A DNA stretch of 64,000 bases. Origin: Pseudomonas sp. SDI. Lineage in GTDB: Bacteria; Pseudomonadota; Gammaproteobacteria; Pseudomonadales; Pseudomonadaceae. A program made the position numbers and the translations under genes. The notes below the pieces were generated by a model. That model did no database searches. It was not told the origin of the DNA and saw only the letters and a program-made list of their open reading frames with translations. Below are positions 1-9,495 of the stretch, piece by piece; the stretch's first letter is position 1, and each line of letters opens with the position of its first letter. Location of the stretch: the NCBI RefSeq assembly GCF_003105155.1, contig NZ_QETK01000014.1, forward strand, positions 62,001 to 126,000, written 5' to 3'.

Positions 1-951
1 ATACACCTCAAGGATCGGCAAGCCTTCGGCACCGATCTCGCCCAGCACCGCCATGACCTGCTCGATCTGTTCCATGCGGTCCGGCTCATGGGCATCGATC
101 ACGTGCAGCAGCAGGTCGGAGTTGCTCGACTCTTCGAGCGTAGCCCGAAATGCCTCGACCAGCTTGTGCGGCAGGTGACGAATGAAGCCCACGGTGTCGG
201 CCAGTACGATCGGCCCGACGTCATCCAGTTCGAGCCGGCGCAGGGTCGGGTCGAGGGTGGCGAACAGCTGATCGGCCGCATACACCTCGGATTCCGTCAG
301 GGCGTTGAACAGGGTCGACTTGCCGGCGTTGGTGTAACCCACCAGCGACACCGACGGGATATCCGCGCGCTTGCGCCCGCGCCGCGCCTGCTCGCGCTGG
401 CTGCGGACCTTCTCCAGGCGTGCCTTGATCTGCCGCAGGCGAACCCGCAACAGACGCCGGTCGGTTTCCAGCTGGGTTTCACCCGGGCCGCGCAGACCGA
501 TACCGCCTTTCTGCCGCTCAAGGTGAGTCCAGCCGCGAACCAGCCGCGTGCTCATGTGCTCGAGCTGGGCCAGTTCCACCTGCAACTTGCCCTCGTGGGT
601 ACGTGCACGCTGGGCGAAGATGTCGAGAATCAGGCCGGTACGATCAAGCACGCGACACTCGAAAATACGTTCGAGGTTACGTTCCTGACTGGGCGTGAGG
701 GTGTGATTGAAAATCACCAGATCGGCGTGTTCGGCCTTGACCAGGTCGCGAAACTCTTCGACCTTGCCGCTGCCAATCAGGAATTTTGCAGTGGGCTGAT
801 GTCGCGCCACATTTGCGAACGCGACAATATCGGCGCCGGCCGATAGTGCCAGCTCCCGGAACTCCTGCGGGTCTTCGCGCGCCTCAGGGCTCTGACCTTC
901 CAAGTGAACGAGGACCGCTCGTTCACCACCACCGTGGCGCTCAAAGAACAA
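1..951 (-). CDS. hflX: GTPase HflX (3' end cut by the window edge)
   Basis: Ribosome-associated GTPase that splits or rescues stalled 70S ribosomes in the cytoplasm. The first 317 codons are visible; HflX proteins are usually about 430 residues, so the C-terminal quarter lies outside. The N-terminal HflX domain is followed by a glycine-rich linker (GGIGLRGPGETQLE) and the G domain, with the P-loop GYTNAGKST near residue 205 and DTVGF (G3) near residue 251. The start is a TTG at 949-951, preceded on the minus strand by an AGGAG-type ribosome site; the next in-frame ATG would remove most of the N-terminal domain. It lies 12 bases after hfq, the usual hfq-hflX order. Identification is secure; the TTG start is inferred from the ribosome site and family N-termini. 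Confidence 0.95.
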   Translation of the reverse strand, partial: MFFERHGGGERAVLVHLEGQSPEAREDPQEFRELALSAGADIVAFANVARHQPTAKFLIGSGKVEEFRDLVKAEHADLVIFNHTLTPSQERNLERIFECRVLDRTGLILDIFAQRARTHEGKLQVELAQLEHMSTRLVRGWTHLERQKGGIGLRGPGETQLETDRRLLRVRLRQIKARLEKVRSQREQARRGRKRADIPSVSLVGYTNAGKSTLFNALTESEVYAADQLFATLDPTLRRLELDDVGPIVLADTVGFIRHLPHKLVEAFRATLEESSNSDLLLHVIDAHEPDRMEQIEQVMAVLGEIGAEGLPILEVY

Positions 952-963
952 AGCAGACTCCTA

Positions 964-1224
964 TCAGGCGTTACCTGGCTCAGCGTCGCCGTGCTCTGCA
1001 TCGGCTGCGCTTGGCAGACGGATCGGACGCACTGGGACAACGGTCGAGATAGCATGCTTATACACCATCTGGCTGACGGTGTTCTTCAGCAGGATCACGA
1101 ACTGGTCGAAGGATTCGATCGTGCCTTGCAGCTTGATGCCGTTAACCAGATAAATCGAAACCCCAACTTTTTCTTTTCTCAAAGTATTCAAGTAAGGGTC
1201 TTGTAGCGAATGCCCTTTTGACAT
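964..1224 (-). CDS. hfq: RNA chaperone Hfq
   Basis: Hexameric Sm-like protein that pairs small RNAs with mRNAs and acts in translational repression and RNA turnover. The 86-residue product has Q8, D40, F42 and the YKHA motif at 55-58, which build the proximal RNA-binding face, followed by a short alanine- and acid-rich tail (71-86), as in other pseudomonads. I start at the ATG of [10 protein letters not shown]; an upstream in-frame start would add eight residues not typical of the family. It sits between miaA (91 bases upstream) and hflX (12 bases downstream) in the conserved miaA-hfq-hflX order. In Pseudomonas, Hfq also mediates Crc-dependent catabolite repression, which is known for the genus and not read from this sequence. 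Confidence 0.98.
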   Translation of the reverse strand: MSKGHSLQDPYLNTLRKEKVGVSIYLVNGIKLQGTIESFDQFVILLKNTVSQMVYKHAISTVVPVRPIRLPSAADAEHGDAEPGNA

Positions 1225-1315
1225 ATGCCGCACTCCTGTAAGGATCAATAGTAAAAAACAAGAAACTGATGGCTAAAACCGCCCCACCCCAAGGATAGAC
1301 GGCAATTGCAAGGAC

Positions 1316-2290
1316 TCAGCCCAATATGGAGACCGTTCCAAGGTATTTCAAGGTGCGAGACAGATTGTCGCAAGCCAGGCTGTCCAACCAATGCAGGTCA
1401 GCCCAACTACGCAACCAGGTAAATTGCCGTTTCGCCAATTGGCGAGTGGCAATGATGCCGCGCTCCTGCATTTCCACTGAAGTCAGCTTGCCATCAAGGT
1501 GATCCCAAACCTGGCGATACCCGACTGCCCGTATAGACGGTAGCCCCGCATGCAAGTCACTTCTGGCCCGCAGCGATCGGACCTCATCTACGAAGCCCTG
1601 TTCCAGCATTTGCCCAAATCGTAGCGCAATACGTTCATGCAGGATGTGTCGATCCTGCGGAGCGATTGCCAGGCTGGCGACAGTATAGGGCAATTGTCCG
1701 GCGCCAGAAGCGCCTGCGTCGCTACTTTGGGCCGATTGACGCTGACGATGTGATGTCATCGTCAGGCCACTGACTCGGTAAACCTCCAGCGCCCGTACCA
1801 GCCGCTGCGGGTCATTGGGATGAATGCGTGCCGCCGACACCGGGTCTACCGCGGCCAACTGATCGTGCAAGGCCTGCCAGCCAAGGCTTGCGGCTTCGGC
1901 CTCAAGCTCGGCGCGCACGTGCGGATCGGCTGGCGGCATATCCGCCAGGCCTTCGAGCAGTGCTTTGTAATAAAGCATGGTGCCGCCGACCAGCAGCGGT
2001 ATTTTGCCGCGGGCGGTGATGTCGGCCATCGCCTCCAGCGCATCGCGCCGAAAATCGGCAGCCGAATAGCTTTGCGCAGGGTCGAGGATGTCGATCAGGC
2101 GGTGCGGGTGCGCCGCGAGTATGTCCTTCGACGGTTTGGCAGTGCCGATGTCCATGCCACGATAGACCAGGGCCGAGTCGACGCTGATCAACTCGCACGG
2201 CAGCACCTTGGTCAGCTCGATGGCCAGGTCGGTCTTGCCCGCAGCCGTCGGCCCCATGAGAAATATTGCTGGAGGTTTCGAACCTGCCAT
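1316..2290 (-). CDS. miaA: tRNA dimethylallyltransferase MiaA
   Basis: Transfers a dimethylallyl group from dimethylallyl pyrophosphate to N6 of A37 in tRNAs reading UNN codons, the first step towards ms2i6A. The 324-residue product has the P-loop GPTAAGKT at residues 13-20 and the family signature [16 protein letters not shown] from about residue 38, plus the C-terminal region with RAVGYRQVW that contacts tRNA. The chosen ATG (2288-2290) lies one base beyond the mutL stop; an in-frame upstream start inside mutL would add 28 unrelated residues. Length is close to the usual 310-325. Expression is probably coupled to mutL. Confidence 0.97.
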   Translation of the reverse strand: MAGSKPPAIFLMGPTAAGKTDLAIELTKVLPCELISVDSALVYRGMDIGTAKPSKDILAAHPHRLIDILDPAQSYSAADFRRDALEAMADITARGKIPLLVGGTMLYYKALLEGLADMPPADPHVRAELEAEAASLGWQALHDQLAAVDPVSAARIHPNDPQRLVRALEVYRVSGLTMTSHRQRQSAQSSDAGASGAGQLPYTVASLAIAPQDRHILHERIALRFGQMLEQGFVDEVRSLRARSDLHAGLPSIRAVGYRQVWDHLDGKLTSVEMQERGIIATRQLAKRQFTWLRSWADLHWLDSLACDNLSRTLKYLGTVSILG

Positions 2291-2291
2291 A

Positions 2292-4193
2292 TCAGCGACC
2301 GCGCAAGAACAGTTTGTCCAGATCGTCCAGGCCCATCTGGGTCCAGGTCGGTCGGCCATGGTTGCATTGACCACTACGCTCGGTGTTTTCCATGTCGCGC
2401 AGCAGACCGTTCATTTCCGCCAGGGCCAAACGCCGGTTGGCGCGCACCGCACCGTGGCATGCCATGGTCCCGAGCAGTTCGTTCAGGTGCGCCTGGATGC
2501 GGTCGCTGGTGCCGTATTCCATCAGGTCGGCGAGCACGTCCTGCACCAGGCGATTAGCCTCGGCCTGCTTGAGCAACGCCGGAATCTGCCGGATCGCCAG
2601 GCTTTCCGGGCCCAACCGCTGTAGCTCGAAGCCCAGCCGCTGGAACCACTCGGCATGCTCTTCAGCGCAATCGGCCTCGCGCTGGCTCAACGCCAGCGAC
2701 TCCGGCACCAACAGTGGCTGGCCGCTCAGACCCTCGCTGGCCATGGCCACCTTGAGGCGTTCGTACATGATCCGCTCGTGGGCGGCGTGCATGTCGACCA
2801 GCACCAGCCCCTGGGCGTTCTCGGCGAGGATATAGATGCCTTTGAGCTGCGCCAGCGCGTAACCCAACGGCGGAATGTCGCCCTGCCCTGGCGGCAACGC
2901 ACTCGGTGCAGCGTCCGGCAGCGGCGCGAAGAATTCACGGTAGGCGCTTTGCGCTTCGGCGACCGGCACCCCGGCATTTGGCCGCGGACTGTACTGGTAC
3001 TGATAACCGCCGCCGCGGCTTTCGCCCGAAGACGGCTGATATGCGCTCGGCTGCGCCGGCTGCGGCTCCAGCAAGTTGGCGGCCAGGCGCATCTCGCCTT
3101 GCGGGCCGAACTCGCCGGCCTGCAGCCCGCTCGGCTTGGCCACGGCCTCGCCGGGGGCCGGTACGGCCAGGTGATCTTCCGGGCGCACATCGGCGAGGGC
3201 ACGGTGCAGTGTGCCATACAGGAAGTCATGCACCATGCGCCCGTCACGGAAGCGCACTTCGTGCTTGGTCGGATGCACGTTGACGTCGACGCCGGTCGGG
3301 TCGACCTCAAGGAACAGCACGAACGTCGGGTGCCGGCCATTGAACAGCACGTCGCGATAAGCCTGGCGCACCGCATGGGCAACCAGCTTGTCGCGTACCG
3401 CACGGCCGTTGACGAAGAAATATTGCAGGTCAGCCTGACTGCGCGAGAAGGTCGGCAAACCAACCCAACCCCACAGGCGAAGGCCGTTGCGGTCGATCTC
3501 GATCGGCAGCGCCTGCTCCAGGAACCCGGCCCCGAGAATCGACGCCACCCGCCGCGCACGGGCGGTTTCGTCATGCGCCTCGTGCAGGCTGAGGATGCTC
3601 TTGCCGTTGTGCCGCAGGTGGAACGCCACATCGAAACGCGCCAGCGCCAGGCGCCGAATCACTTCCTGCAAGTGGTCGAATTCGGTTTTCTCGGTTTTGA
3701 GAAACTTGCGTCGCGCCGGGGTGTTGAAGAACAGGTCGCGCACTTCCACCGAGGTCCCGACCGGGTGCGCCGCCGGCTGAACCCGCGGGGCCATGTCCCG
3801 GCCTTCGGTTTCCACTTGCCAGGCCTGTTCGGCGCTGCGCGTACGCGAGGTCAGGGTCAGCCGGGCGACGGAGCTGATCGATGCCAGCGCCTCACCACGA
3901 AAGCCCAGGCTCATGACCTGCTCAAGGTCTTCGAGGTTGCGGATCTTGCTGGTGGCGTGCCGGGCCAGGGCCAGTGGCAGGTCGTCGGCATCGATGCCGC
4001 TGCCGTCGTCACGCACCCGCAGTAGTTTCACACCACCCTGCTCGACCTCGACGTCGATGCGCCGGGCACCGGAGTCCAGGCTGTTCTCCAGCAGCTCCTT
4101 GATCACCGAGGCCGGGCGCTCGACCACTTCACCGGCGGCAATCTGGTTGGCCAGCCGCGGGCTGAGCAGCTCGATACGGGCGCTGCTGCTCAT
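2292..4193 (-). CDS. mutL: DNA mismatch repair protein MutL
   Basis: Links MutS mismatch recognition to strand removal. The 633-residue product carries a GHKL ATPase domain with E36-N37, DDGSGI (62-67) and [10 protein letters not shown] near residue 100, then a transducer domain containing [13 protein letters not shown], a proline/glycine/serine-rich linker at about 350-430, and a C-terminal dimerisation domain. That domain contains [12 protein letters not shown] (467-478), which fits the metal-binding endonuclease motif DQHA(X)2E(X)4E with Q replaced by M, so this MutL may be a nicking type, unlike that of E. coli. The start overlaps the amiB stop by four bases (ATGA), indicating translational coupling, and miaA follows after one base. 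Confidence 0.97.
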   Translation of the reverse strand: MSSSARIELLSPRLANQIAAGEVVERPASVIKELLENSLDSGARRIDVEVEQGGVKLLRVRDDGSGIDADDLPLALARHATSKIRNLEDLEQVMSLGFRGEALASISSVARLTLTSRTRSAEQAWQVETEGRDMAPRVQPAAHPVGTSVEVRDLFFNTPARRKFLKTEKTEFDHLQEVIRRLALARFDVAFHLRHNGKSILSLHEAHDETARARRVASILGAGFLEQALPIEIDRNGLRLWGWVGLPTFSRSQADLQYFFVNGRAVRDKLVAHAVRQAYRDVLFNGRHPTFVLFLEVDPTGVDVNVHPTKHEVRFRDGRMVHDFLYGTLHRALADVRPEDHLAVPAPGEAVAKPSGLQAGEFGPQGEMRLAANLLEPQPAQPSAYQPSSGESRGGGYQYQYSPRPNAGVPVAEAQSAYREFFAPLPDAAPSALPPGQGDIPPLGYALAQLKGIYILAENAQGLVLVDMHAAHERIMYERLKVAMASEGLSGQPLLVPESLALSQREADCAEEHAEWFQRLGFELQRLGPESLAIRQIPALLKQAEANRLVQDVLADLMEYGTSDRIQAHLNELLGTMACHGAVRANRRLALAEMNGLLRDMENTERSGQCNHGRPTWTQMGLDDLDKLFLRGR

Positions 4194-5614
4194 TGCTGCG
4201 CCGCCAGGGCAGTCGACGGAATGTCCAACTGCTGGCCGACCTTGAGCTCGTCGGTTTTCAGGTTGTTGGTGCTACGTACACTGGCCACGCTGACCTGGTA
4301 ACGCACGGCAATCATCGCCAGCGTCTCGCCCGGGCGCACGGTGTGCTCCCGCGGGCCCTGGGCGATCTTGCCACTGTCACGCAGCCAGGCGACATAGGTG
4401 CCCGGCGGCGGGTTTTGCTGGAAGAACTGCCGCACGCCGCTGTGAATCGAACGCGCCAGTGCCTGCTGGTGGCTCGCGGTGGCCAGCTTGGAGGCCTCGT
4501 TGGCGTTGGAGATGAACCCGGTTTCGACCAGGATCGACGGGATGTCCGGCGACTTCAGCACCATGAACCCCGCCTGCTCGACACGACGCTTGTGCAGCGA
4601 AGTAACCCGGCCAATGTTGCCCAGCACCTTTTGCCCGACGTTCAGACTGGAGCTCAGCGAAGCCGTCATCGACAGGTCGAGCAGCACCCCGGCGAGCATG
4701 CGGTCCTTGTCGTCGAGGCTGACGTTGCCGGCACCGCCGATCAGGTCGGAGCGGTTTTCACTGTCAGCCAGCCAGCGCGCGGTCTCCGAAGTCGCCCCGC
4801 GGTCGGACAAAGCGAACACCGAGGCACCGAAGGCCGCGGTCGACGGCGCGGCGTCGGCGTGAATCGAGATGAACAGGTCGGCGCCCTTCTTACGGGCGAT
4901 CTCGGTACGTTTGCGCAGCGGAATGAAGTAGTCGCCGGTCCGCGTCAGTTCGGCGCGGAAGCCCTTCTCGGTGTTGATCTGGCGCTGCAGCTCCTTGGCG
5001 ATCTGCAAGACGATGTCTTTTTCGTGCTGGCCGCGCGAGCCGGAGGCACCCGGGTCTTCGCCGCCGTGGCCGGCGTCGATGGCGATCACGATATCGCGCT
5101 TGCCATTCGGCACCGGGGTCAACTTGATCGCCGGCTGCGCCGGGGTTACCGGTACGGCCGGGGTGGTCGCGACCGGTGGCGTCGGGGCGGACGGCGCAGC
5201 GTCGGCTTCGCTGTCGAACAGGTCGACCACCAGGCGGTTGCCGTACTGGGCATTCGGCGCCAGGGTGAAGCTCTTGGGCGTCACCGACTTGCTCAGGTCG
5301 ATCACCACACGCAGATCGGTTGGCGTGCGCTGCGCCGAGCGCACCGAGGTGATCGGCGTATTCGAGGTAGACACACTCAGCGGCGCCGCCAGGGTGGCGC
5401 CGTTGATGTCGATGACCAGGCGATCGGGGGCCGTGAGGGTGAAGACGCTATGCTGTACCGGCCCGGACAGGTCGAAAACCAGTCGCGTGTTATCCGGTGC
5501 CCGCCATAAACGTACGCTTTTGACTTGTGTGACAGCAAAAGCGTTAACGGTCACTGTTGTAAGAAGCAGTCCTACGACGGCAACCAGCGCGCGAATGCGC
5601 ATACCTATCCCCAT
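4190..5614 (-). CDS. amiB: N-acetylmuramoyl-L-alanine amidase, AmiB/AmiC type with AMIN and LysM domains
   Basis: Periplasmic zinc amidase that cuts the peptide from N-acetylmuramic acid during septum splitting. The 474-residue product has an N-terminal signal sequence (about 1-27, cleavage near VNAFA), an AMIN domain at about 30-130 for septal targeting, a proline/threonine/alanine-rich linker, an Amidase_3 domain at about 170-400 beginning [14 protein letters not shown] with zinc-binding H and E residues and LVETGFISN, and a C-terminal LysM domain (about 430-470) for peptidoglycan binding. A second ATG four codons in (5602) has the better ribosome site (GGGGATAGGT) and may be the true start. 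It lies three bases after tsaE and overlaps mutL by four. Confidence 0.95.
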   Translation of the reverse strand: MGIGMRIRALVAVVGLLLTTVTVNAFAVTQVKSVRLWRAPDNTRLVFDLSGPVQHSVFTLTAPDRLVIDINGATLAAPLSVSTSNTPITSVRSAQRTPTDLRVVIDLSKSVTPKSFTLAPNAQYGNRLVVDLFDSEADAAPSAPTPPVATTPAVPVTPAQPAIKLTPVPNGKRDIVIAIDAGHGGEDPGASGSRGQHEKDIVLQIAKELQRQINTEKGFRAELTRTGDYFIPLRKRTEIARKKGADLFISIHADAAPSTAAFGASVFALSDRGATSETARWLADSENRSDLIGGAGNVSLDDKDRMLAGVLLDLSMTASLSSSLNVGQKVLGNIGRVTSLHKRRVEQAGFMVLKSPDIPSILVETGFISNANEASKLATASHQQALARSIHSGVRQFFQQNPPPGTYVAWLRDSGKIAQGPREHTVRPGETLAMIAVRYQVSVASVRSTNNLKTDELKVGQQLDIPSTALAAQQ

Positions 5615-5617
5615 TTT

Positions 5618-6088
5618 CTATTTGAATTCCACAGCCAGAGCGGCACACCAGGCCTCGCCGCGTGAGCCCTGCGGCGACAGGTTCAGCGAACGACCGTCCG
5701 CCTGGGGGCTTATGGTAATGGTCAGGTCCGGCTTTGGCAAAACGCCCGCCCCTTTATCCGGCCATTCGAACAGGCACAAGGCATCACCGTCGAAGTAGTC
5801 GCGAATGCCCATGTATTCCAGTTCCTCCGGATCGACCAGCCGATAGAGGTCGAAATGGAAAGCGCGGACCTCACCGATCTCGTAGGGCTCAACCACCGTG
5901 AAAGTAGGACTTTTCACCGCGCCGGTATGCCCGAGTCCACGGATGATGCCCCGCGACAAGGTGGTTTTGCCGGCACCGAGGTCGCCTTCGAGAAAGATCA
6001 CGCCGTGACCGCCGGTCGTCTGGGCGATACGCGCACCAAAATCGACCATGGCCTGCTCATCGGCCAAAAACAGGGTTACGCCTGACAC
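5618..6088 (-). CDS. tsaE: tRNA threonylcarbamoyladenosine biosynthesis ATPase TsaE
   Basis: P-loop ATPase that works with TsaB and TsaD to make t6A37 in ANN-decoding tRNAs. The 156-residue product has a Walker A motif GDLGAGKTT near residue 35, followed by KSPTFTVVEPY and HFDLYRLVDPEELEYMGIRD, the family signature, and LCLFEWPDKG. The start is a GTG at 6086-6088 with a strong GGAGGA ribosome site at 6097-6102 (minus strand); this makes the gene overlap the end of nnrD by 13 bases. The nnrD-tsaE pairing mirrors the yjeF-yjeE arrangement in many proteobacteria, and amiB follows after three bases. Confidence 0.95.
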   Translation of the reverse strand: MSGVTLFLADEQAMVDFGARIAQTTGGHGVIFLEGDLGAGKTTLSRGIIRGLGHTGAVKSPTFTVVEPYEIGEVRAFHFDLYRLVDPEELEYMGIRDYFDGDALCLFEWPDKGAGVLPKPDLTITISPQADGRSLNLSPQGSRGEAWCAALAVEFK

Positions 6089-6936
6089 GCTGAATGCTCC
6101 TCCAATAACTGTCGAATTGCCGGAATCAGATCGCTGGCCGCAAGCCCGCGACCATTGGCGCCTTGCCGTTCGCCGGCACAGGCATGCAGCCAGACACCCA
6201 GGCTCGCGGCGTCCCAGGCAGTCATGCCCTGGGCCAGCAGCGCACCGAGCACGCCGCCGAGCACATCGCCCAGGCCTGCACCGGCCATCGCCGGGTGTCC
6301 GCGCAGGCACTGCGCCAGTTGCCCGGCCGGGTCGGCGACCAGGGTACCGGCACCTTTGAGCACGCACACCGCGCCATACTTGCGCGCCAGCTTGCGCGCC
6401 GCCGCAGCACGGTCGACCTGCACCGCCTCTGTGGATACCCCTAGCAGGCGCGCCGCCTCTCCAGGGTGCGGGGTGATGATACTGCCACTGGGCAGCGGCA
6501 ACGGTGCGCGTGCCAGCAGGTTGAGCGCATCGGCGTCCCACACTTGCGGGATGCCGGCGCTGGCCACGGCAGACAGCAGGCTGCGGCCCCACGCGGCCTG
6601 CCCCAGCCCCGGTCCGACCAGCAGCACCGAGGCGCGTTCAATCGGTGCCATCAGCTGGTTGGCCGAATGCACGCCGAGGCACATCGCCTCGGGCAGCCGC
6701 GCCAGGCACGCGGCAACGTGCTCGCTGCGGGTCGCCACCGACACCAGGCCGGCGCCGCAACGCAGCGCCGCCTCGCTGGCAAGCAGCACCGCACCGCCGG
6801 TGCCACGATCGCCGCCCACCACCAGCAGATGGCCGAACTGGCTCTTGTAGGCGTCGGCCGGGCGCGGCGCCAGCGGCGCAAGGATGACGCTGGTGAGCGT
6901 TTGCGGCTCATTTGCAGGGTGTTTGGTCTGAGGCAT
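6076..6936 (-). CDS. nnrD: ADP-dependent (S)-NAD(P)H-hydrate dehydratase NnrD
   Basis: Repairs the damaged cofactor NAD(P)HX by dehydration at the expense of ADP. The 286-residue product corresponds only to the C-terminal YjeF/ribokinase-like domain: GDRGTGGAVLLASEAALRCGAGLVSV near residue 43 (shown here as short motifs GDRGTGG and CGAGLVSV), VGPGLGQ, ITPHPGEAARLL, VLKGAGTLV, and AGAGLGDVLGGVLGALL with the catalytic GxGD. The N-terminal epimerase half found in fused E. coli Nnr is absent here and must be encoded elsewhere. It is the first gene of the minus-strand run and is divergent from queG, with 63 bases between the starts holding both promoters. Confidence 0.93.
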   Translation of the reverse strand: MPQTKHPANEPQTLTSVILAPLAPRPADAYKSQFGHLLVVGGDRGTGGAVLLASEAALRCGAGLVSVATRSEHVAACLARLPEAMCLGVHSANQLMAPIERASVLLVGPGLGQAAWGRSLLSAVASAGIPQVWDADALNLLARAPLPLPSGSIITPHPGEAARLLGVSTEAVQVDRAAAARKLARKYGAVCVLKGAGTLVADPAGQLAQCLRGHPAMAGAGLGDVLGGVLGALLAQGMTAWDAASLGVWLHACAGERQGANGRGLAASDLIPAIRQLLEEHSACQA

Positions 6937-6999
6937 GGGTGTCCGGCTCCGATGTCTGGCAGAATTATACGCACCTGAGTCACCGTTGCCCTATCTCGC

Positions 7000-8088
7000 A
7001 TGTCCGCTTCCCTCACCGATCTTCCCGCCCTCGCCCAATCGATCAAGGATTGGGGCCGTGAACTGGGCTTCGCGCACGTTGGCATTGCCGGCGTGGACCT
7101 GGCCGAACACGAAAAACACCTGGAGCGCTGGCTCGCGGCGGGCTATCACGGCGAAATGGACTACATGGGCGCCCACGGCAGCAAGCGCTCGCACCCGGAC
7201 GAACTGGTGCCGGGCACCTTACGCGTGGTTTCGCTGCGCATGGACTACCTGCCGGGCGACACCCAGATGGCGCAGTTACTGGCGCAACCGGAAAAGGCCT
7301 ACATCTCGCGCTATGCGCTGGGCCGCGACTATCACAAGCTGGTGCGCAAGCGCGTGCAGCACCTGGCCGAGCGCATCCAGAAGGAAATCGGCCCATTTGG
7401 CTTCCGCGCCTTTGTCGACAGCGCGCCAGTGCTGGAAAAAGCCATCGCCGAGCAGGCCGGGCTGGGCTGGATCGGCAAGAACACCCTGCTGCTCAATCGC
7501 AAGGCAGGCAGCTACTTCTTCCTCAGCGAACTGTTCGTCGACCTCCCGCTACCGGTGGACGAAGCCCAGGCCACCGAGCATTGCGGACGCTGTTCGGCGT
7601 GCCTCGACATCTGCCCGACCCAGGCCTTTGTCGGGCCCTATGTGCTGGATGCGCGGCGCTGCATTTCGTACCTGACCATCGAGCTGAAAAACGCGATCCC
7701 GGTGGAGTTGCGCTCAATGATCGGCAATCGGGTGTTCGGCTGCGACGATTGTCAGATCGTCTGCCCGTGGAACCGCTTCGCCAAGCCCACCGCCGAAGCC
7801 GACTTCAAGCCACGGCATGGCCTGGACAATGCCGGCCTGGCGGAACTGTTCCTGTGGGATGAGGAGCGCTTTCTGGCCAGCACCGAAGGCTCGCCACTGC
7901 GCCGGGCCGGGTATGAGCGCTGGTTGCGCAACCTGGCCGTGGGGCTGGGCAATGCGCCGTCGACGATTCCGGTACTAGAAGCGCTGGAGGCACGCCGGGA
8001 GTACCCGTCGGCGCTGGTGCGCGAGCATGTGGAGTGGGCGCTGCAGCAGCATGCCCTGAGGTCCGCAGCACCGGCATCGCGGGGCTAG
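7000..8088 (+). CDS. queG: Epoxyqueuosine reductase QueG
   Basis: Cobalamin- and iron-sulfur-dependent enzyme that reduces epoxyqueuosine to queuosine in tRNA, the last step of Q biosynthesis. The 362-residue product has the N-terminal DUF1730 region (YHGEMDYM, ALGRDYHKLVRKR), GLGWIGKNTLLL, and two clustered 4Fe-4S motifs: HCGRCSACLDICPT and CDDCQIVCPWN. The C-terminal HEAT-like tail (about 280-355) ends with the short stretch APASRG, whose codons fall in a REP-like repeat. The ATG has only a weak ribosome site. It runs divergently from nnrD and converges with the TRIC-type gene. Confidence 0.96.
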   Translation: MSASLTDLPALAQSIKDWGRELGFAHVGIAGVDLAEHEKHLERWLAAGYHGEMDYMGAHGSKRSHPDELVPGTLRVVSLRMDYLPGDTQMAQLLAQPEKAYISRYALGRDYHKLVRKRVQHLAERIQKEIGPFGFRAFVDSAPVLEKAIAEQAGLGWIGKNTLLLNRKAGSYFFLSELFVDLPLPVDEAQATEHCGRCSACLDICPTQAFVGPYVLDARRCISYLTIELKNAIPVELRSMIGNRVFGCDDCQIVCPWNRFAKPTAEADFKPRHGLDNAGLAELFLWDEERFLASTEGSPLRRAGYERWLRNLAVGLGNAPSTIPVLEALEARREYPSALVREHVEWALQQHALRSAAPASRG

Positions 8089-8136
8089 CCCGCGTCCACC
8101 TTGGGCAGTCGGCGAGAGCAGGCAAGTCCCGCGATG
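8075..8136. repeat. REP-like inverted pair at the queG 3' end
   Basis: CATCGCGGG (8075-8083) is mirrored by CCCGCGATG (8128-8136), and the left arm continues into a small inner hairpin, GGGGCTAGCCCG. The CATCGCGGG core recurs near 41235 and the related TCGCGGGACGAG near 62068, matching Pseudomonas REP elements. The queG stop codon (8086-8088) lies inside the left arm. The pair sits between convergent genes, so it may also act as a transcription barrier. Confidence 0.6.
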
Positions 8137-8154
8137 AGGCCAGACCGGCCAGCA

Positions 8155-8766
8155 TCACTGCTCGTCGTTGTACTGAAACTTCGGCATTTCCCAATGGAAA
8201 CGGATCGCCAGCAAGCGCAGCAGGAAGCCGCCAAACAGCGTCAGCAGGATCGCCTGCTCACCCGGCACCTTGAAGTACACGCAGGCCAGATAGAACCACG
8301 CCGCCACGAACGATACGCTGGCATACAGCTCACGACGGAACACCAGCGGAATGTCGTTACAGAAGATATCCCGCAGGATGCCGCCGAACACCCCGGTAAT
8401 CACCCCGCTGATCGATGCCACCAGCAGGCTATGGCCGAGCTCCAGCGCCGTCATGCAGCCAATCAGAGTAAACGCCACCAGGCCCAGCGCATCGAGCACC
8501 AGGAAGAACGAGCGCAAATGCCGCATCAACGGCGCGATAAAGATTGTCACCAACGCCGCGACACTGGTCAGTACCAGGTATTCCGGGTGTTTCACCCAGG
8601 TCAGCGGGTAATGCCCCAGCAGCACGTCGCGCACCGAACCACCGCCCAGGGCGGTGACACAGGCAATCAGCACCACGCCGAACCAGTCCATGCCGCGCCG
8701 GCCAGCCGATAACGCGCCAGTCATGGCTTCGGCAGTGATCGCAATAAGGTAGAGCATCAACAACAT
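8155..8766 (-). CDS. TRIC-family (UPF0126, YadS-like) membrane protein
   Basis: Probable inner-membrane channel of the trimeric intracellular cation family. The 203-residue product is almost entirely hydrophobic, with about seven predicted membrane segments arranged as two repeats. Each repeat has the glycine-rich signature: ALGGGSVRDVLLG near residue 40 and VFGGILRDIFCND near residue 125. These GGxxRD motifs define the family. The physiological ion or solute in bacteria is not settled; potassium conductance is known for some homologues. It is transcribed towards queG and lies downstream of orn, separated by 93 bases, so it may have its own promoter. Confidence 0.88.
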   Translation of the reverse strand: MLLMLYLIAITAEAMTGALSAGRRGMDWFGVVLIACVTALGGGSVRDVLLGHYPLTWVKHPEYLVLTSVAALVTIFIAPLMRHLRSFFLVLDALGLVAFTLIGCMTALELGHSLLVASISGVITGVFGGILRDIFCNDIPLVFRRELYASVSFVAAWFYLACVYFKVPGEQAILLTLFGGFLLRLLAIRFHWEMPKFQYNDEQ

Positions 8767-8859
8767 GGTGCAGATCCGTGCAAAGGGGCGCGCAGTCTAA
8801 CCAGTTGCCTCGGGCACCAAAAGGGGGCAAGCCGGCGTTGGCACGCCGGCGCAGGCAGA

Positions 8860-9402
8860 TCAGAACTTGATGAAATGCTCACGGTAGTGGCGCAACTCGG
8901 CAATCGACTCACGAATGTCGTCCAGCGCCAGGTGCGTGCCACCCTTCTTGAAACTGTCGCGCACCTCCGGCGCCCAGCGCGCGGCCAGTTCCTTGAGGGT
9001 CGAAACGTCGAGGTTGCGGTAATGGAAGTAGTTCTCCAGCCCGCGCATATGCCGGTACAGGAAACGCCGGTCCTGGCAGATGCTGTTGCCGCAGATCGGC
9101 GACTTGCCCTTCGGTACCCACGATTCCAGGAAGGCAATCGTTTGTGCTTCGGCTTCGGCCATGCTCACGCGGCTGTCGCGCACACGCTGGGTGAGGCCGG
9201 AGGCGCCGTGGGTGCGGGTGTTCCACTCGTCCATGCGGGCCAGCACCTCGTCGCTGTGGTGAATGGCAATCACCGGGCCCTCGGCCAGGGTGTTGAGGTC
9301 GCTGTCGGTGACGATGGTCGCCATCTCGATAATGACGTCGTTGTCCGGGTCCAGGCCGGTCATTTCCAGATCGATCCAGATCAGGTTCTGTGGGTTTTGC
9401 AT
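8860..9402 (-). CDS. orn: Oligoribonuclease Orn
   Basis: 3'-5' exoribonuclease of the DEDDh family that degrades di- to pentaribonucleotides to mononucleotides, including pGpG from cyclic-di-GMP breakdown. The 180-residue product shows the acidic motifs in order: IDLEMTGLD near residue 10 (D and E), [10 protein letters not shown] near 110 (D), and the C-terminal [11 protein letters not shown] (H and D). A GAGGAG ribosome site precedes the ATG. It is divergent from rsgA across 93 bases, an arrangement seen in many gammaproteobacteria. Length and motifs are canonical. Confidence 0.97.
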   Translation of the reverse strand: MQNPQNLIWIDLEMTGLDPDNDVIIEMATIVTDSDLNTLAEGPVIAIHHSDEVLARMDEWNTRTHGASGLTQRVRDSRVSMAEAEAQTIAFLESWVPKGKSPICGNSICQDRRFLYRHMRGLENYFHYRNLDVSTLKELAARWAPEVRDSFKKGGTHLALDDIRESIAELRHYREHFIKF

Positions 9403-9495
9403 GGTTGTGCTCCTCGGTAGGTGCGCAGTTTAGCCTAGTGGAGCGTGCTAAACTCGACGCCGTTTATTCATACGCTGCACACACACGAGACCTCC

